NCBI RefSeq assembly: GCF_000741175.1
Contig: NZ_JGYS01000022.1
Span: 62,001 to 126,000, forward strand
From: Bifidobacterium callitrichos DSM 23973
Lineage (GTDB): Bacteria > Actinomycetota > Actinomycetes > Actinomycetales > Bifidobacteriaceae
DNA: 64,000 nt
Reading direction: 5' to 3'
Position numbers and translations under genes: made by a program. Each line of letters opens with the position of its first letter. The first letter of the stretch is position 1. Below are positions 20,736 through 29,231 of this stretch, one piece after another. The notes beneath the pieces are model-generated. The model was not told the origin of the DNA, searched no databases, and worked only from the letters and a program-made list of their open reading frames with translations.

Positions 20736-21515
20736 TTTTCTCGCAAGGACACTGCGAAACCGACCGCGGTCACGTTCACGCTCGCAGGCGCCGGACACAC
20801 CTACGACGACGGGCATGTGGGACTGACGCCGCTGGACCTCACGATCACCGAGAAGCGCGTCGCCATCATCGGCCTCAACGGCTCCGGCAAGTCGACGCTG
20901 CTGGGTCTGCTGGACGGCTCGCTCAAGCCGACCGCCGGAAAGGTGACGCTCTCCGGAGCCGACATGACGCTCGACACGTCCTCGAAGAAGGACCTCAAAA
21001 CCGTCGACGAATGGGTCGGCAAGGTGCGCCGCGAGGAGATCCCGAACGTGTTCTACCGCGCCGAGAACATCGTCAAGGCGGTCGACGAATCGCTCAAGAA
21101 GCACAAGATCCCGGACGCGGAGCGCTCCGCGCGCATCGGCAACCTGTTCGCGCACTTCGGCCTCCAGCAGATGCGCGGCGCGAAGGCCGCCGAACTCGAC
21201 TCGGAGAAGCGCCATCTGCTCGCGATCGCCGCGGCCCTCGCGTTCAACCCGTCCGCGATCGTGGCCGACGAGCCGTCGAAGGGACTGGACGAGATCGGCA
21301 CACGGCATGTGGCCGAGGCGCTGTTCACCTACGACAAGCAGGTCATCGTCGCCACGCATGACACGGACATGATCGTCCGCCCCGAGTATGCGATCGACCG
21401 CACGCTGGTGCTCGACGCGCAGCATGTCGTCTTCGACGGCACCCCGAAGGACGCGGTCGCCTTCTACATGGACCTGATCCGCAGGAAGTACGAGGAGGGT
21501 CAGGCCGTAGGCTGA
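20724..21515 (+). CDS. ABC-type ATPase with non-canonical signature motif
   Basis: A 263-residue single ATPase domain resembling cobalt/biotin-type ECF ATPases. The Walker A GLNGSGKST (about residue 53), the Walker B IVADEPSKGLDE and the switch His in IVATHDTD are intact. The signature position reads AELDSEKRHLLAIA instead of LSGGQ, so the Ser-Gly-Gly contact with the partner's ATP is missing. No membrane component is adjacent: the upstream gene is the arylsulfotransferase and the downstream gene is a convergent aminotransferase. It may be a BioM-like orphan ATPase using a distant T/S subunit, or have a non-transport role. Confidence 0.75.
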   Translation: MGFFFSRKDTAKPTAVTFTLAGAGHTYDDGHVGLTPLDLTITEKRVAIIGLNGSGKSTLLGLLDGSLKPTAGKVTLSGADMTLDTSSKKDLKTVDEWVGKVRREEIPNVFYRAENIVKAVDESLKKHKIPDAERSARIGNLFAHFGLQQMRGAKAAELDSEKRHLLAIAAALAFNPSAIVADEPSKGLDEIGTRHVAEALFTYDKQVIVATHDTDMIVRPEYAIDRTLVLDAQHVVFDGTPKDAVAFYMDLIRRKYEEGQAVG

Positions 21516-21561
21516 TCCGGCCACGCGTGCCCGGTCCACGGCCGCCGGCCGGGCGTCGCGG

Positions 21562-22749
21562 TCAGCCGAGCATCGCGGCGACCGTGTCCAGCACGGCCCG
21601 GATATTGCGGCGGAACTCGTCCGGCTCAGGCAGGAGCGAAACCGCCAGATACCCGTTCGAGGTCATGTCGAAGAAGTAGCCCGGCTGGCCGGTGAGCCCG
21701 TGCGATTCGATCAGACGCAGCACCAGCTCGTTCTCGTCGATGACCGAGGGCACGCGCAGCAGGATGTTCCATCCGCCCTCGGCGCGCAGCACGTCGACCA
21801 GACCGTGCTCGTCGCCCTCGAGCATGCCGTGCAGGGCCGCGAGGTTGCCGCGAACGCGCTCGCGCACGCGCGCGACCTGAGCGGGGGCGGCCGCCAGCAG
21901 CTTGGGCAGACGGTCGGCGATGATGTCACTCATCGGCAGGTAGTCGTCGGCGATCACGTCGAGTCGGCGCTGCGCCTCGATGACATCGCTTTGAGGCCCG
22001 GAGACGCGGATCCAGCCGACCTTCGCGTGCGGGGCGGCGAGCATCTTCGAGAAGCCGTCGAGCGCGAATGTGAGCACGCCGGTCTCCCCCGCGAGCCGCG
22101 CGTTACCGTCGAACGGCTCGAGCGCGTAGTCGTAGAACACCTCGTCAGCGATGATCGCGATCCCGCGCTCGGCGCACAGACGCACCAGCGTGGCGCGCTC
22201 CTCGGGTTTGACATAGGAGCCGGACGGGTTGTTCGGATTGATGAGCACCAGCGCGCGGATGCGTTCGCCCTGCTCGCTGTAGAGCAGCTGCTCGATGGCG
22301 GCGGTGTCGATGAACCATGAGCCGTCGAACCGCAGCTGGTATTCGATCGTATCCACGCACTCGAGGCGTGCGATCGATTCGATGAGCGGGTAGCCAGGCT
22401 TCGGGGCGAGCACGGCGTCACCCGCGTCGCACAGGAGCTTGATGAGCCACGAATACGCCTCTGACGTGGAGCTCAGCAGGTAGAGGGAATCCGGGTCGAC
22501 GGGCACGGAGCCGGCAGGGGAATCGCCGGCGTCGCTCAGATACCGCGCCAGCGCCTCGCGTGCCGGGCGGGGCCCTCGCGGTTCGGCGGTGTACACGCCC
22601 GGCACCTCGGCCGGGGCGAGCCCGTGCCGGGTCGGGTTGGAGTCGTTGAGTTTGCCGAGGACGACGCCGTGCGCCCTGGCATCGGCCTCGGCGGCGGCGA
22701 TCGGATTGGGCGCGGAGATGTCCACGCGAGAGGAGAAACGAACGGTCAT
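21562..22749 (-). CDS. Pyridoxal-phosphate-dependent aminotransferase (class I/II)
   Basis: A 395-residue cytosolic fold-type I aminotransferase. VLINPNNPSGSYV (about residue 180) is the cofactor/substrate loop, EVFYDYAL carries the Asp/Tyr contacts, LDGFSKMLAAPHAKVGWI holds the Schiff-base Lys (about 245) and the final Arg-binding region lies near FDMTSNGYLAVSLL. The start at 22749 (MTVRFSSRV) has TACAGT 7 nt upstream and AGGGGG in between. It is most like actinobacterial aspartate/alanine-type enzymes, but the amino donor cannot be assigned. It is convergent with the ABC ATPase gene. Confidence 0.85.
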   Translation of the reverse strand: MTVRFSSRVDISAPNPIAAAEADARAHGVVLGKLNDSNPTRHGLAPAEVPGVYTAEPRGPRPAREALARYLSDAGDSPAGSVPVDPDSLYLLSSTSEAYSWLIKLLCDAGDAVLAPKPGYPLIESIARLECVDTIEYQLRFDGSWFIDTAAIEQLLYSEQGERIRALVLINPNNPSGSYVKPEERATLVRLCAERGIAIIADEVFYDYALEPFDGNARLAGETGVLTFALDGFSKMLAAPHAKVGWIRVSGPQSDVIEAQRRLDVIADDYLPMSDIIADRLPKLLAAAPAQVARVRERVRGNLAALHGMLEGDEHGLVDVLRAEGGWNILLRVPSVIDENELVLRLIESHGLTGQPGYFFDMTSNGYLAVSLLPEPDEFRRNIRAVLDTVAAMLG

Positions 22750-22756
22750 ACCCCCT

Positions 22757-22762
22757 ACTGTA
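22757..22762 (-). promoter_or_regulatory. -10 hexamer of a probable leaderless promoter (aminotransferase)
   Basis: On the reverse strand TACAGT is followed by the 7-nt AGGGGGT and then ATG. The AGGGGG could alternatively serve as a very close ribosome-binding site. Confidence 0.45.
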
Positions 22763-22832
22763 GCCGCTGTGGCCGGCCTGTGGCCGGTTCGACGTCGGCC
22801 GGTCTGACCGCCGGTCGCTATTCCCAAAATGA

Positions 22833-22868
22833 AGGGGAGAGACCCCGTTTTCCGGAAGTCTCTCCCCT
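22833..22868 (-). terminator. Terminator of ppgK
   Basis: An 11-bp perfect stem (AGGGGAGAGAC / GTCTCTCCCCT) with a 14-nt loop. On the reverse strand it is followed by TCATTTT. It lies between the end of ppgK and the start of the aminotransferase. Confidence 0.75.
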
Positions 22869-22930
22869 CATATGTCTATATCCTCGTACGCCCTCACATC
22901 GGGCACCCAAGGATACCTGCGATCAGACGA

Positions 22931-23701
22931 TCAGGCCTGCTGCTTGGTGCTGGCGTAGTAGGCGGCGCCGACGATGCCGGCCTCGTTGCGCAGCTCGGCG
23001 GGCACGATCGGAGTCTTCACGTCGATGAACGGGATGAACTTCTCCGACTTGCGGCTCACGCCGCCGCCGATGACGAACAGATCCGGGTTGAAGTACTTCT
23101 CGAGCAGCGCGTAGTACTTGGTCAGACGCTTCGCCCACTTCTTGAAGCCAAGATCCTCGTTCTCGCGCACGGCGCTGGACGCGTAGCGCTCCGCATCCGG
23201 GTGGTCCTCGTCGAGGATCAGATGGCCGAGCTCGGTGTTCGGCACGAGCACGCCATCCATGATCAGCGCGGTGCCGATGCCGGTGCCGAGGGTCGTGGCG
23301 ATGACGAGGCCGTCCTTGCCCTTGGCCGCGCCGAACTGCTGCTCGGCCAGGCCCGCCGCGTCGGCGTCGTTCACCACGGTGACCGGGCGACCGCACGCCT
23401 CGGAGAACACGGCGGTGACGTCCACGCCGACCCAGGACTGATCGAGATTGGCCATAAAGTCGAGCTTCTGGCCGGGCTTGATCGGCGCCGGGAACGCGAT
23501 GCCGACCGGCGCGCTCTCCGGAACCTCGAAGTGATCCAGCTGCTGCCTGACGATCGCGGCGACCGCCTGCGGGGTGGAGACCTCCGGAGTCAGAATCTTG
23601 AGTCGGGGCTCGGCGAACTCGCCCTTCTCCAGATTGACGGGCGCCGCCTTGATGCCGGAGCCGCCGATATCCACGCCGAATGCCTGTGCGGTTTCAATCA
23701 T
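22931..23701 (-). CDS. ppgK: Polyphosphate glucokinase
   Basis: Phosphorylates glucose to glucose-6-phosphate using inorganic polyphosphate (and usually ATP); an actinobacterial ROK-family enzyme. The 256-residue product has the phosphate-binding [11 protein letters not shown] (residues 9-19), [12 protein letters not shown] with the catalytic Asp (about 115), [11 protein letters not shown] and TELGHLIL with the glucose-binding Glu and His. The length equals that of characterised PPGKs and the ROK zinc cysteines are absent, as expected for this subfamily. A purine-rich GAGGAGAAGAGG precedes the ATG. It is monocistronic, ended by the hairpin at 22833-22868. Confidence 0.93.
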   Translation of the reverse strand: MIETAQAFGVDIGGSGIKAAPVNLEKGEFAEPRLKILTPEVSTPQAVAAIVRQQLDHFEVPESAPVGIAFPAPIKPGQKLDFMANLDQSWVGVDVTAVFSEACGRPVTVVNDADAAGLAEQQFGAAKGKDGLVIATTLGTGIGTALIMDGVLVPNTELGHLILDEDHPDAERYASSAVRENEDLGFKKWAKRLTKYYALLEKYFNPDLFVIGGGVSRKSEKFIPFIDVKTPIVPAELRNEAGIVGAAYYASTKQQA

Positions 23702-23777
23702 CGTTGACCTCTTCTCCTCTTTGTACGTTGGGATATGCCGATATGTGCATCCTACTCCCCCGTGCGCCCGATGGTGG

Positions 23778-23783
23778 GATAAT
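23778..23783 (+). promoter_or_regulatory. -10 hexamer of a probable leaderless promoter (nitroreductase)
   Basis: GATAAT, 7 nt before the ATG at 23791, with no ribosome-binding site. Confidence 0.5.
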
Positions 23784-23790
23784 GGGTCGC

Positions 23791-24573
23791 ATGGAACATA
23801 CGCAACTCATTGACGCGGTGAACATCCGCACCGCGATTCGCTCCTATGACGCCGACCCGATCGACGACGACGTGGCACGGCAGCTCAGCATGACGCTCGA
23901 CCCGATCAACCTCATCTCCGGACTCGACATCCAGCTCGTGCGCGACCAGCCGAAGGTGTTCGCGGCGGCGAACGAATCCGGGCACCTGAAGAACGCGGCC
24001 AACTATCTGGCGATCGTCGGGCCGAAGGACGACGACGAGGCCAAGGAGCGCGCCGGCTTCTACGCCGAACGCGTCGTGCTGACGGCGACGCTGCGAGGAC
24101 TGGGCACCCTGTGGGTCGGCGGTTCGTGGGACCGTGAGGAGGCTGCGAGGCACTGCCGCATCGCCCGCGATCAGGAGCTGTATCTGGCCGTCGTGATCGG
24201 ATACCCGGAGCATCATCTCGAACGTCTGCAGCGCGGCTACGACGAGCTCGTCGAATACCAGCGCAAGCACCGGCCGACCAAGACGTACGAGCAGTTCACG
24301 GCCGGCATGTCCGACGAGGAACGCGCGGCCGCGCCCGAATGGTTCAGGGCCGGCGTCGAAGCGGCGATGAAGGCGCCGAGCGCGATGAACCGCCAGCCGG
24401 TCGTCTTCTCCTACAATCCCACCGACGGCACGGCCGCGGCGCGCATCGACCCGACGGCGGGCGACGAACACTGCGCGGCGAACGACCTCGGCATCGCGAA
24501 GCTGCACTTCCAGATCGGCGCCGGCCAGGGCCAGTGGGCGTGGGGCGACGGCGGACTGTTCCTGCACAGGTAG
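23791..24573 (+). CDS. Nitroreductase-family flavoprotein
   Basis: A 260-residue FMN-dependent oxidoreductase of the TM1586-type nitroreductase group. The first half starts with NIRTAIRSYDADPIDDD (the Arg-Ser pair that binds the FMN phosphate) and the second half repeats the fold with MKAPSAMNRQPVVFSY, the usual FMN-proximal motif. ATG 23791 (MEHTQLIDAV) is chosen over the longer frame because a GATAAT -10 lies 7 nt before it. The substrate is unknown. A terminator follows and then the FMN riboswitch, so any functional link with riboflavin uptake is positional only. Confidence 0.82.
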   Translation: MEHTQLIDAVNIRTAIRSYDADPIDDDVARQLSMTLDPINLISGLDIQLVRDQPKVFAAANESGHLKNAANYLAIVGPKDDDEAKERAGFYAERVVLTATLRGLGTLWVGGSWDREEAARHCRIARDQELYLAVVIGYPEHHLERLQRGYDELVEYQRKHRPTKTYEQFTAGMSDEERAAAPEWFRAGVEAAMKAPSAMNRQPVVFSYNPTDGTAAARIDPTAGDEHCAANDLGIAKLHFQIGAGQGQWAWGDGGLFLHR

Positions 24574-24624
24574 CGCACGCCTCGCCGCGCGCCAGCGCGC
24601 CAGCACGCCATAAGCAGCGTCTAT

Positions 24625-24658
24625 AGCCGACATTCCCGCACAGTGGAATGTCGGCTTT
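24625..24658 (+). terminator. Terminator after the nitroreductase gene
   Basis: A 12-bp perfect stem AGCCGACATTCC / GGAATGTCGGCT with an 8-nt loop; only a short T-run follows. Confidence 0.8.
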
Positions 24659-24696
24659 CACATATCCGCTCATACGTGTATACAGGGTTCTGTCAG

Positions 24697-24842
24697 TTTC
24701 AGGGAAGGTGCAATTCCTTACTGGCGGTAATCCGCACCCCGGGATTCATAACGGGAGCATGCGGAAAGCCCGCGAGCCGCCCTAAGGCGGCCGATCCGGT
24801 GCGATTCCGGAGCCAACGGTTACAGTCCGGATGGAAGAAACG
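24697..24842 (+). ncRNA. FMN riboswitch (RFN element)
   Basis: The conserved RFN blocks are all present and in order: AGGGAAGGTGCAATTCC, ACTGGCGGTAAT, AGCCCGCGAGC, a variable GC hairpin (CCGCCCTAAGGCGG), GATCCGGTGCGATTCCGGAGCC, and ACGGTTACAGTCCGGATG followed by GAAGAAA. It ends about 12 nt before the ribU start, so FMN binding probably blocks translation by sequestering the ribosome-binding site (AGGA at 24843-24846), since no separate terminator is visible. Confidence 0.97.
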
Positions 24843-24853
24843 AGGAACTCAGC

Positions 24854-25453
24854 ATGAGTGCGTCTTCTGATAACCATATCCAGACCAACGTCGACCACGC
24901 CACCGGTTCGCACGCGACGGGCGTCGCCGACTCCGGCCGCTGGTCCACGCGCCGCATCGCCGTCTACGCGTTGTTCGTCGCGCTCGCGATGGCGTTGAGC
25001 TTCGTCGAATTCCCGATCATTCCGGGCATCGCATGGCTCAAGTACGATCCGTCCGGCATCGTGTGCCTGATCGCCGGCTTCGCCTTCGGGCCGTCCGCCG
25101 CCGCGATCGTCTCCGTGCTCGGCTTCGTGCCCCACCTGTTCATGGATCCGTGGGGCACGCTCATGGCCGTGCTCGTCGCGCTCGCACTGTCCGTGCCGGC
25201 CGCGTTCATCTACCGCAGGAACCGCAGCCGCAAGGGCGCGCTGATCGGACTCATCGTCGGCGCCGTCGTCGCGCTGGTCGTCGCGATCCTCGGCAACCTC
25301 GTCGTGACCCCGATCTACGCGCACATGACCGTCGCTCAGGTCGCCGCGCTCATCGTGCCGGCTCTCCTGCCGTTCAACCTGCTCAAGTTCGCGATCCACG
25401 GCGTCGTCACGTTCCTGATCTACAAGCCGATCTCGAACCTGCTGGACCGCTGA
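24854..25453 (+). CDS. ribU: Riboflavin ECF transporter S component
   Basis: Substrate-binding membrane subunit that captures riboflavin outside and hands it to the shared ECF module. The 199-residue product has a hydrophilic N-terminus (1-35) and then about six helices, starting RIAVYALFVALAMALSFVEFP; KYDPSGIVCLIAGFAFGPSAA resembles the RibU loop that lines the flavin pocket. The FMN riboswitch in its leader makes riboflavin the substrate with high confidence. It heads an operon with the two ATPase domains and the T component, 25 nt before ecfA. Confidence 0.93.
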   Translation: MSASSDNHIQTNVDHATGSHATGVADSGRWSTRRIAVYALFVALAMALSFVEFPIIPGIAWLKYDPSGIVCLIAGFAFGPSAAAIVSVLGFVPHLFMDPWGTLMAVLVALALSVPAAFIYRRNRSRKGALIGLIVGAVVALVVAILGNLVVTPIYAHMTVAQVAALIVPALLPFNLLKFAIHGVVTFLIYKPISNLLDR

Positions 25454-25478
25454 TCCGAAGGCCGTCCCATCCGACCGT

Positions 25479-26477
25479 ATGACTTCATATGACCCCACCT
25501 CCACCGCAGACGCGGCGAGCCTGTCCGGCATCCGATTCAGCTACGACGGCGGCGCCACATGGGCGCTCGACGGCGTGGATCTCGTCATCCGAGACGGGGA
25601 ATACGTCGCGCTGACCGGTCCCAACGGATCGGGCAAGTCGACGCTGGCCCGACTCGTCTCCGGGCTCACCGCGCCGGACGCTGGTGAGGTGACCCTGCTG
25701 GGACGGCATGTGTTCGGACGGACGCAAACGCCGGCCGGCATCGTGTTCGCGCCGAATCCGGACGCGTATCGCGCGGCGCGACGCGGCATCGGCGCGGTGT
25801 TCCAGAACCCGGAGGATCAGATCGTCACCACGGTCACGCAGGACGACGTCGCCTTCGGCCCGGAGAACCTCGGCGTGCCGCGTGAGGAGATCGGACGACG
25901 GATCGACGTCTCGCTGCGTGACGTCGGAATGGGGGCATACGCTGCCGCCGACCCGACGCGGATGAGCGGCGGCCAGCAGCAGCGCATCGCCATCGCCGAC
26001 ATGCTCGCGATGCGACCGCGCATGCTCGTGCTCGACGAACCGACGGCGATGCTGGATCCGGCGGCGCGCGCGGAGGTCCTGCGGATCCTCGACTCGCTGC
26101 ATGCCTCCGGCACGACGATCGTGCATGTGACGCATCATCGTGACGAGGTTTTGCGGGCGAATCGTGTCGTGCGGGTTGCCGCGGGGCGAATCGTCTTTGA
26201 TTCCGGCTCTTCCGGTGACCGCTCATCTGAATGCTATGACGAGTCCGTTTCCGGTTTTTCCGGTGACCGCTCATCGGGGGGCGGTGTGCGTGCCTCGACA
26301 CGCTCAAGGCCGCTCGGCCAAGCCTACGGTCGAGACACGCACACCGCCCCCCCGTTCGCTCGAATCGCTCGAATCGGTGCGTTCCTGCGTTGCCTCCGCG
26401 CAGTCCGGCGATGTTGCGGTTTCGGTTTCGGGGATTTCGTTTGCCTATGCTCCGGATTCGCCGGCGGTGTTGCGTGA
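25479..26477 (+). CDS. ecfA: ECF transporter ATPase (first copy), C-terminus possibly frameshifted
   Basis: ATPase that powers riboflavin uptake. Residues 1-245 are a complete EcfA domain: Walker A GPNGSGKST (about 46), Q-loop FQNPEDQI, signature RMSGGQQQR, Walker B LVLDEPTAML and switch THHRDEV. After about residue 245 the frame runs through a 48-nt direct repeat and hairpin copy 1, then into 40 residues without family resemblance (up to 26477). The second ATPase domain follows in the +1 frame. Removing one C from the C7 tract at 26347-26353 would join both frames into a single EcfA-EcfA-EcfT polypeptide. Either this gene ends in a foreign tail or the tract is a switch or a sequencing error. 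Confidence 0.8.
   Translation: MTSYDPTSTADAASLSGIRFSYDGGATWALDGVDLVIRDGEYVALTGPNGSGKSTLARLVSGLTAPDAGEVTLLGRHVFGRTQTPAGIVFAPNPDAYRAARRGIGAVFQNPEDQIVTTVTQDDVAFGPENLGVPREEIGRRIDVSLRDVGMGAYAAADPTRMSGGQQQRIAIADMLAMRPRMLVLDEPTAMLDPAARAEVLRILDSLHASGTTIVHVTHHRDEVLRANRVVRVAAGRIVFDSGSSGDRSSECYDESVSGFSGDRSSGGGVRASTRSRPLGQAYGRDTHTAPPFARIARIGAFLRCLRAVRRCCGFGFGDFVCLCSGFAGGVA
26211..26275 (+). repeat. Direct repeat, 17 nt with 48-nt period, next to hairpin copy 1
   Basis: TCCGGTGACCGCTCATC occurs at 26211-26227 and 26259-26275. The period (48 nt) is a multiple of three, so both codings stay in frame. The second copy directly abuts the left arm of the hairpin. A 13-nt repeat of the same 48-nt period precedes hairpin copy 2. 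Confidence 0.8.
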
Positions 26478-27924
26478 CTATTCGCTTACCGTTGCGCGGG
26501 GCGAGACCGTGGCGATCATGGGGAGCAACGGGGCCGGCAAGTCGACGCTGGCTCGACTGATCTGTGCGCTGGATCGGCCTGATTCGGGATCCATCACCGT
26601 TGAGGGTATCGCGGTGGCCCGCACGCGTGGCAAAGACCGCAAGCCGCGAATGCTCCGACGCGCGGATCGCCGTCGGCTGCGCGAGGTTGTGGGGTTCGTG
26701 ATGCAGCGGCCGGAACGGCAGCTGTTCGCCGAAACCGTGGCCGAGGATGTGGCGTATGGACCGCGCAACCAGCATCTCAATGAGAACGAGGTGCGCGAGC
26801 GGGTCGACTGGGCGCTCAAGCTGCTGCATATCGAACATCTGGCCGATCGATCGCCGTTGGAGCTCTCCGGCGGACAGCAGCGACTGGTGGCGATCGCCGG
26901 CGTGATCGCCTGCAGGCCTCGCGTGCTCGTCATGGACGAGCCGACCGCGAGTCTCGATACGGCGGCGACCGCGCGCATCCATGAGCTGGTGCATACCCTG
27001 CATGATCAGGGCGTGACCACGCTCATCATCACGCACTCCGAAGCGGAGGCACACGAAATCGCCGATCGGATCGTCGTCATGCCGTCGCACGGCGACAACG
27101 GCAATCCCCCGGTCCTCGCAGCCTCCGATCAGAACGATGGCCGGCGGTCGCTCCCCCTGATCGCGCGGCTTGATCCGCGGGTGAAGATGGTGTCGTTCCT
27201 GGCGATGATGTTCACGGCGTTCGCGATCAACACGCCGGCGCAGCTGCTGCTTGGCGCGCTCGCCGTGGCGAGCGTCGTCGCGGCGGCGCGTATACGGCCC
27301 GCACGGCTCCTGCGTTCGGTGCACATGTTCCTCGCGCTGTTCGTGGTCGCGGGTCTGCTCAACATCTTCTTCGTCAGATCGGGAACCGTACTGGCGCAGC
27401 TCGGACCGATCCCGATCACCGACGACGGCGTGGCCGTGGCCGTGCTGTACGCGTGCCGTTTCGCGCTGGTGATCATTCTGGGCGCCGTATTCCTCGAAAC
27501 GACCACGCCCACCTCGATGACCGACGCGTTCGGGGCACTGCTCTCCCCGCTGCGTCGCCTCGGCATGCACACGCAGGAGATCGCGCTGGTCATGTCATTG
27601 GCGTTGCGATTCCTGCCGACGCTCGGCAACGAGGCGAAGGCGATCGCGGACGCGCAGGCGGCGCGCGGCGGTTCGATCGAAACCGGCTCCCCCGCCGAAC
27701 GCATCCGCGCGATGGTCGCCACAATCGTGCCGATCTTCGCCGGCACGCTGCGTCACGCGGACAATCTCTCCCTCGCGCTTGACGCGCGCTGCTACGAGGA
27801 GGGCACGCGACGCACCCACTGGCGTGTGATGCGCGTCGCGGCCCGCGACATCACGTTCCTTGCGTTCGCGGCGGTCTACATCGCCGTGCTGGTCACGCTG
27901 GGACTGCTGCTGCCGTCCATCTGA
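26236..27924 (+). CDS. ecfA2-ecfT: ECF transporter ATPase fused to T component
   Basis: From the ATG at 26236 the product has 562 residues, but the domain proper begins near DVAVSVSGISFAYAPDS (26412). The ATPase half shows Walker A GSNGAGKST, Q-loop MQRPERQLF, signature LSGGQQR, Walker B VLVMDEPTASLD and a THSEAEA switch. The C-terminal 250 residues are an EcfT membrane protein with about five helices and the coupling motifs ADAQAARGGS and LALDARCYE. It works with RibU and the preceding EcfA in riboflavin uptake. No ribosome-binding site stands before any candidate start, and the frame is open upstream to about 26140, which fits an original in-frame fusion to the first ATPase. The codon choice between 26150 and 26520 is less G/C-biased than in the flanks. 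Confidence 0.85.
   Translation: MTSPFPVFPVTAHRGAVCVPRHAQGRSAKPTVETRTPPPRSLESLESVRSCVASAQSGDVAVSVSGISFAYAPDSPAVLRDYSLTVARGETVAIMGSNGAGKSTLARLICALDRPDSGSITVEGIAVARTRGKDRKPRMLRRADRRRLREVVGFVMQRPERQLFAETVAEDVAYGPRNQHLNENEVRERVDWALKLLHIEHLADRSPLELSGGQQRLVAIAGVIACRPRVLVMDEPTASLDTAATARIHELVHTLHDQGVTTLIITHSEAEAHEIADRIVVMPSHGDNGNPPVLAASDQNDGRRSLPLIARLDPRVKMVSFLAMMFTAFAINTPAQLLLGALAVASVVAAARIRPARLLRSVHMFLALFVVAGLLNIFFVRSGTVLAQLGPIPITDDGVAVAVLYACRFALVIILGAVFLETTTPTSMTDAFGALLSPLRRLGMHTQEIALVMSLALRFLPTLGNEAKAIADAQAARGGSIETGSPAERIRAMVATIVPIFAGTLRHADNLSLALDARCYEEGTRRTHWRVMRVAARDITFLAFAAVYIAVLVTLGLLLPSI
26276..26353 (+). repeat. Hairpin element with conserved 29-nt loop, copy 1
   Basis: Left arm 26276-26299, loop 26300-26328 (contains AAGGCCGCTCGGCCAAGCC), right arm 26329-26353. 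The arms pair over 24 nt with one mismatch; the left has G6 and the right C7. The loop is identical to that of copy 2 at 37742-37770, although the arms differ. It lies in the linker between the two ATPase domains. Confidence 0.9.
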
Positions 27925-27933
27925 TTCGACCGA

Positions 27934-29220
27934 CTACGCCGTCTTGGCCGTCTTGGCCGGCATCGCGCGGCGCAGCAGCGTCGTGATGACGATCGCGCCG
28001 ACCGAGAAGATCGCGCCGACCGGGCCGAGCCAGGTCAGGCCCAGATGGTCGTTGACCAGTCCGCCGACCGCCGAGCCGAGGGCGATGCCGATGTTGAAGC
28101 TCATCGAGTTGAGCGAGGCGGCGAGGTTCATCGAGCCCGGGTGCGCTTCGGCGGCCACGTCCATGTACAGCACCTGCGATGCGGAGTTGAACAGGTACAT
28201 CATCATGCCGAGCGCGACGAGCAGGACCGCACCGTAGAGTGGCACGATCGAGGCGAGTGCGAGCGAGCACAACAGGATCGCGTGCAGGCAGAAGATCGGG
28301 CGGGTGCGTGCCAATGGTTCGACGCCGCGCCCGCGTTCGGCGATCCTGCCGCCATACAGGTTGCTCCACAGGCATGCGACGCCGTAGAGCACGAGCCCCA
28401 CGCTCACATACTGTTCGGGCACGCCGATCTCGTCGCGCATGATCGGGGTCAGATACGTGTAGAACACGTAGCTTGATCCGGCGCCGAACACGACGGTGAG
28501 CACGCCACCCCAGATGCGCTTGTCGAAGAAGAGGCGGAACTGGCGCAGGAATCCGATGGTCACCGGATGCGAGTTGCGCGGCAGGAACGTGGCCATGAGA
28601 CCCATGAGCACGGCGGTCAGGCCCGTGATGATGAAGAACGTGATGCGCCATCCGAACGTGTTCGCCACCCACGTTCCGAACGGCACGCCCACCACCGAGG
28701 CGATGGAGAAGCCGGAGAACACCCACGCGATGAACTTGGTGCGGTATTGTTCGGTGGTCACGTCGGGCGCGTAGGTCATCGCGATCGCGACGAGCGTTCC
28801 GGAGACGAGCGCGATCATGATGCGGGCGATGAGCAGCACCGGATAGTTCGGCGCGAGCGCGCACAGGAGATTGCCGGCGAGGAATACGCCCATCAGGGTC
28901 AGGTAGGTCGCGAAACGCGGGAATCGCGCGGAGATCGCGGATCCGAGCGGCGTGACCGGCGCATACACGAACGCGAACAGGGCGACGAGGTTGCCGACAG
29001 TGACCTCGGAGACCTTGAGCCCCTGCGCGATGTCCGGCAGGATGCCGACGACGACGAACTCGCTCATGCCGAGCATGAAGCTCGCGAGGATGAGGATCGT
29101 CACCGGCAGGTTGAAGAAGCGATCGGGCTTGGTCGCCTTATTCGCTGCGGTCGCTGCGGTCGAAATCGGTGCCGGATCATGCTGATCATGCTGCGGCGCA
29201 GGCACGGAACCATTCGTCAT
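27934..29220 (-). CDS. MFS transporter, DHA1-like
   Basis: A 428-residue, 12-helix major facilitator. FMLGMSEFVVVGILPDIA at the start of the first helix and the loop following helix 2 place it near the AraJ/NepI/CmlA efflux group (drug:H+ antiporter family 1). The hydrophilic N-terminus (residues 1-35) precedes helix 1. Its start is 12 nt beyond the glnA2 stop codon in the same direction, so the two are probably cotranscribed, although no functional relation is obvious. It is convergent with the ecfA2-ecfT gene, 9 nt apart. The substrate is unknown. Confidence 0.83.
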   Translation of the reverse strand: MTNGSVPAPQHDQHDPAPISTAATAANKATKPDRFFNLPVTILILASFMLGMSEFVVVGILPDIAQGLKVSEVTVGNLVALFAFVYAPVTPLGSAISARFPRFATYLTLMGVFLAGNLLCALAPNYPVLLIARIMIALVSGTLVAIAMTYAPDVTTEQYRTKFIAWVFSGFSIASVVGVPFGTWVANTFGWRITFFIITGLTAVLMGLMATFLPRNSHPVTIGFLRQFRLFFDKRIWGGVLTVVFGAGSSYVFYTYLTPIMRDEIGVPEQYVSVGLVLYGVACLWSNLYGGRIAERGRGVEPLARTRPIFCLHAILLCSLALASIVPLYGAVLLVALGMMMYLFNSASQVLYMDVAAEAHPGSMNLAASLNSMSFNIGIALGSAVGGLVNDHLGLTWLGPVGAIFSVGAIVITTLLRRAMPAKTAKTA

Positions 29221-29231
29221 CTTCACGGGCT

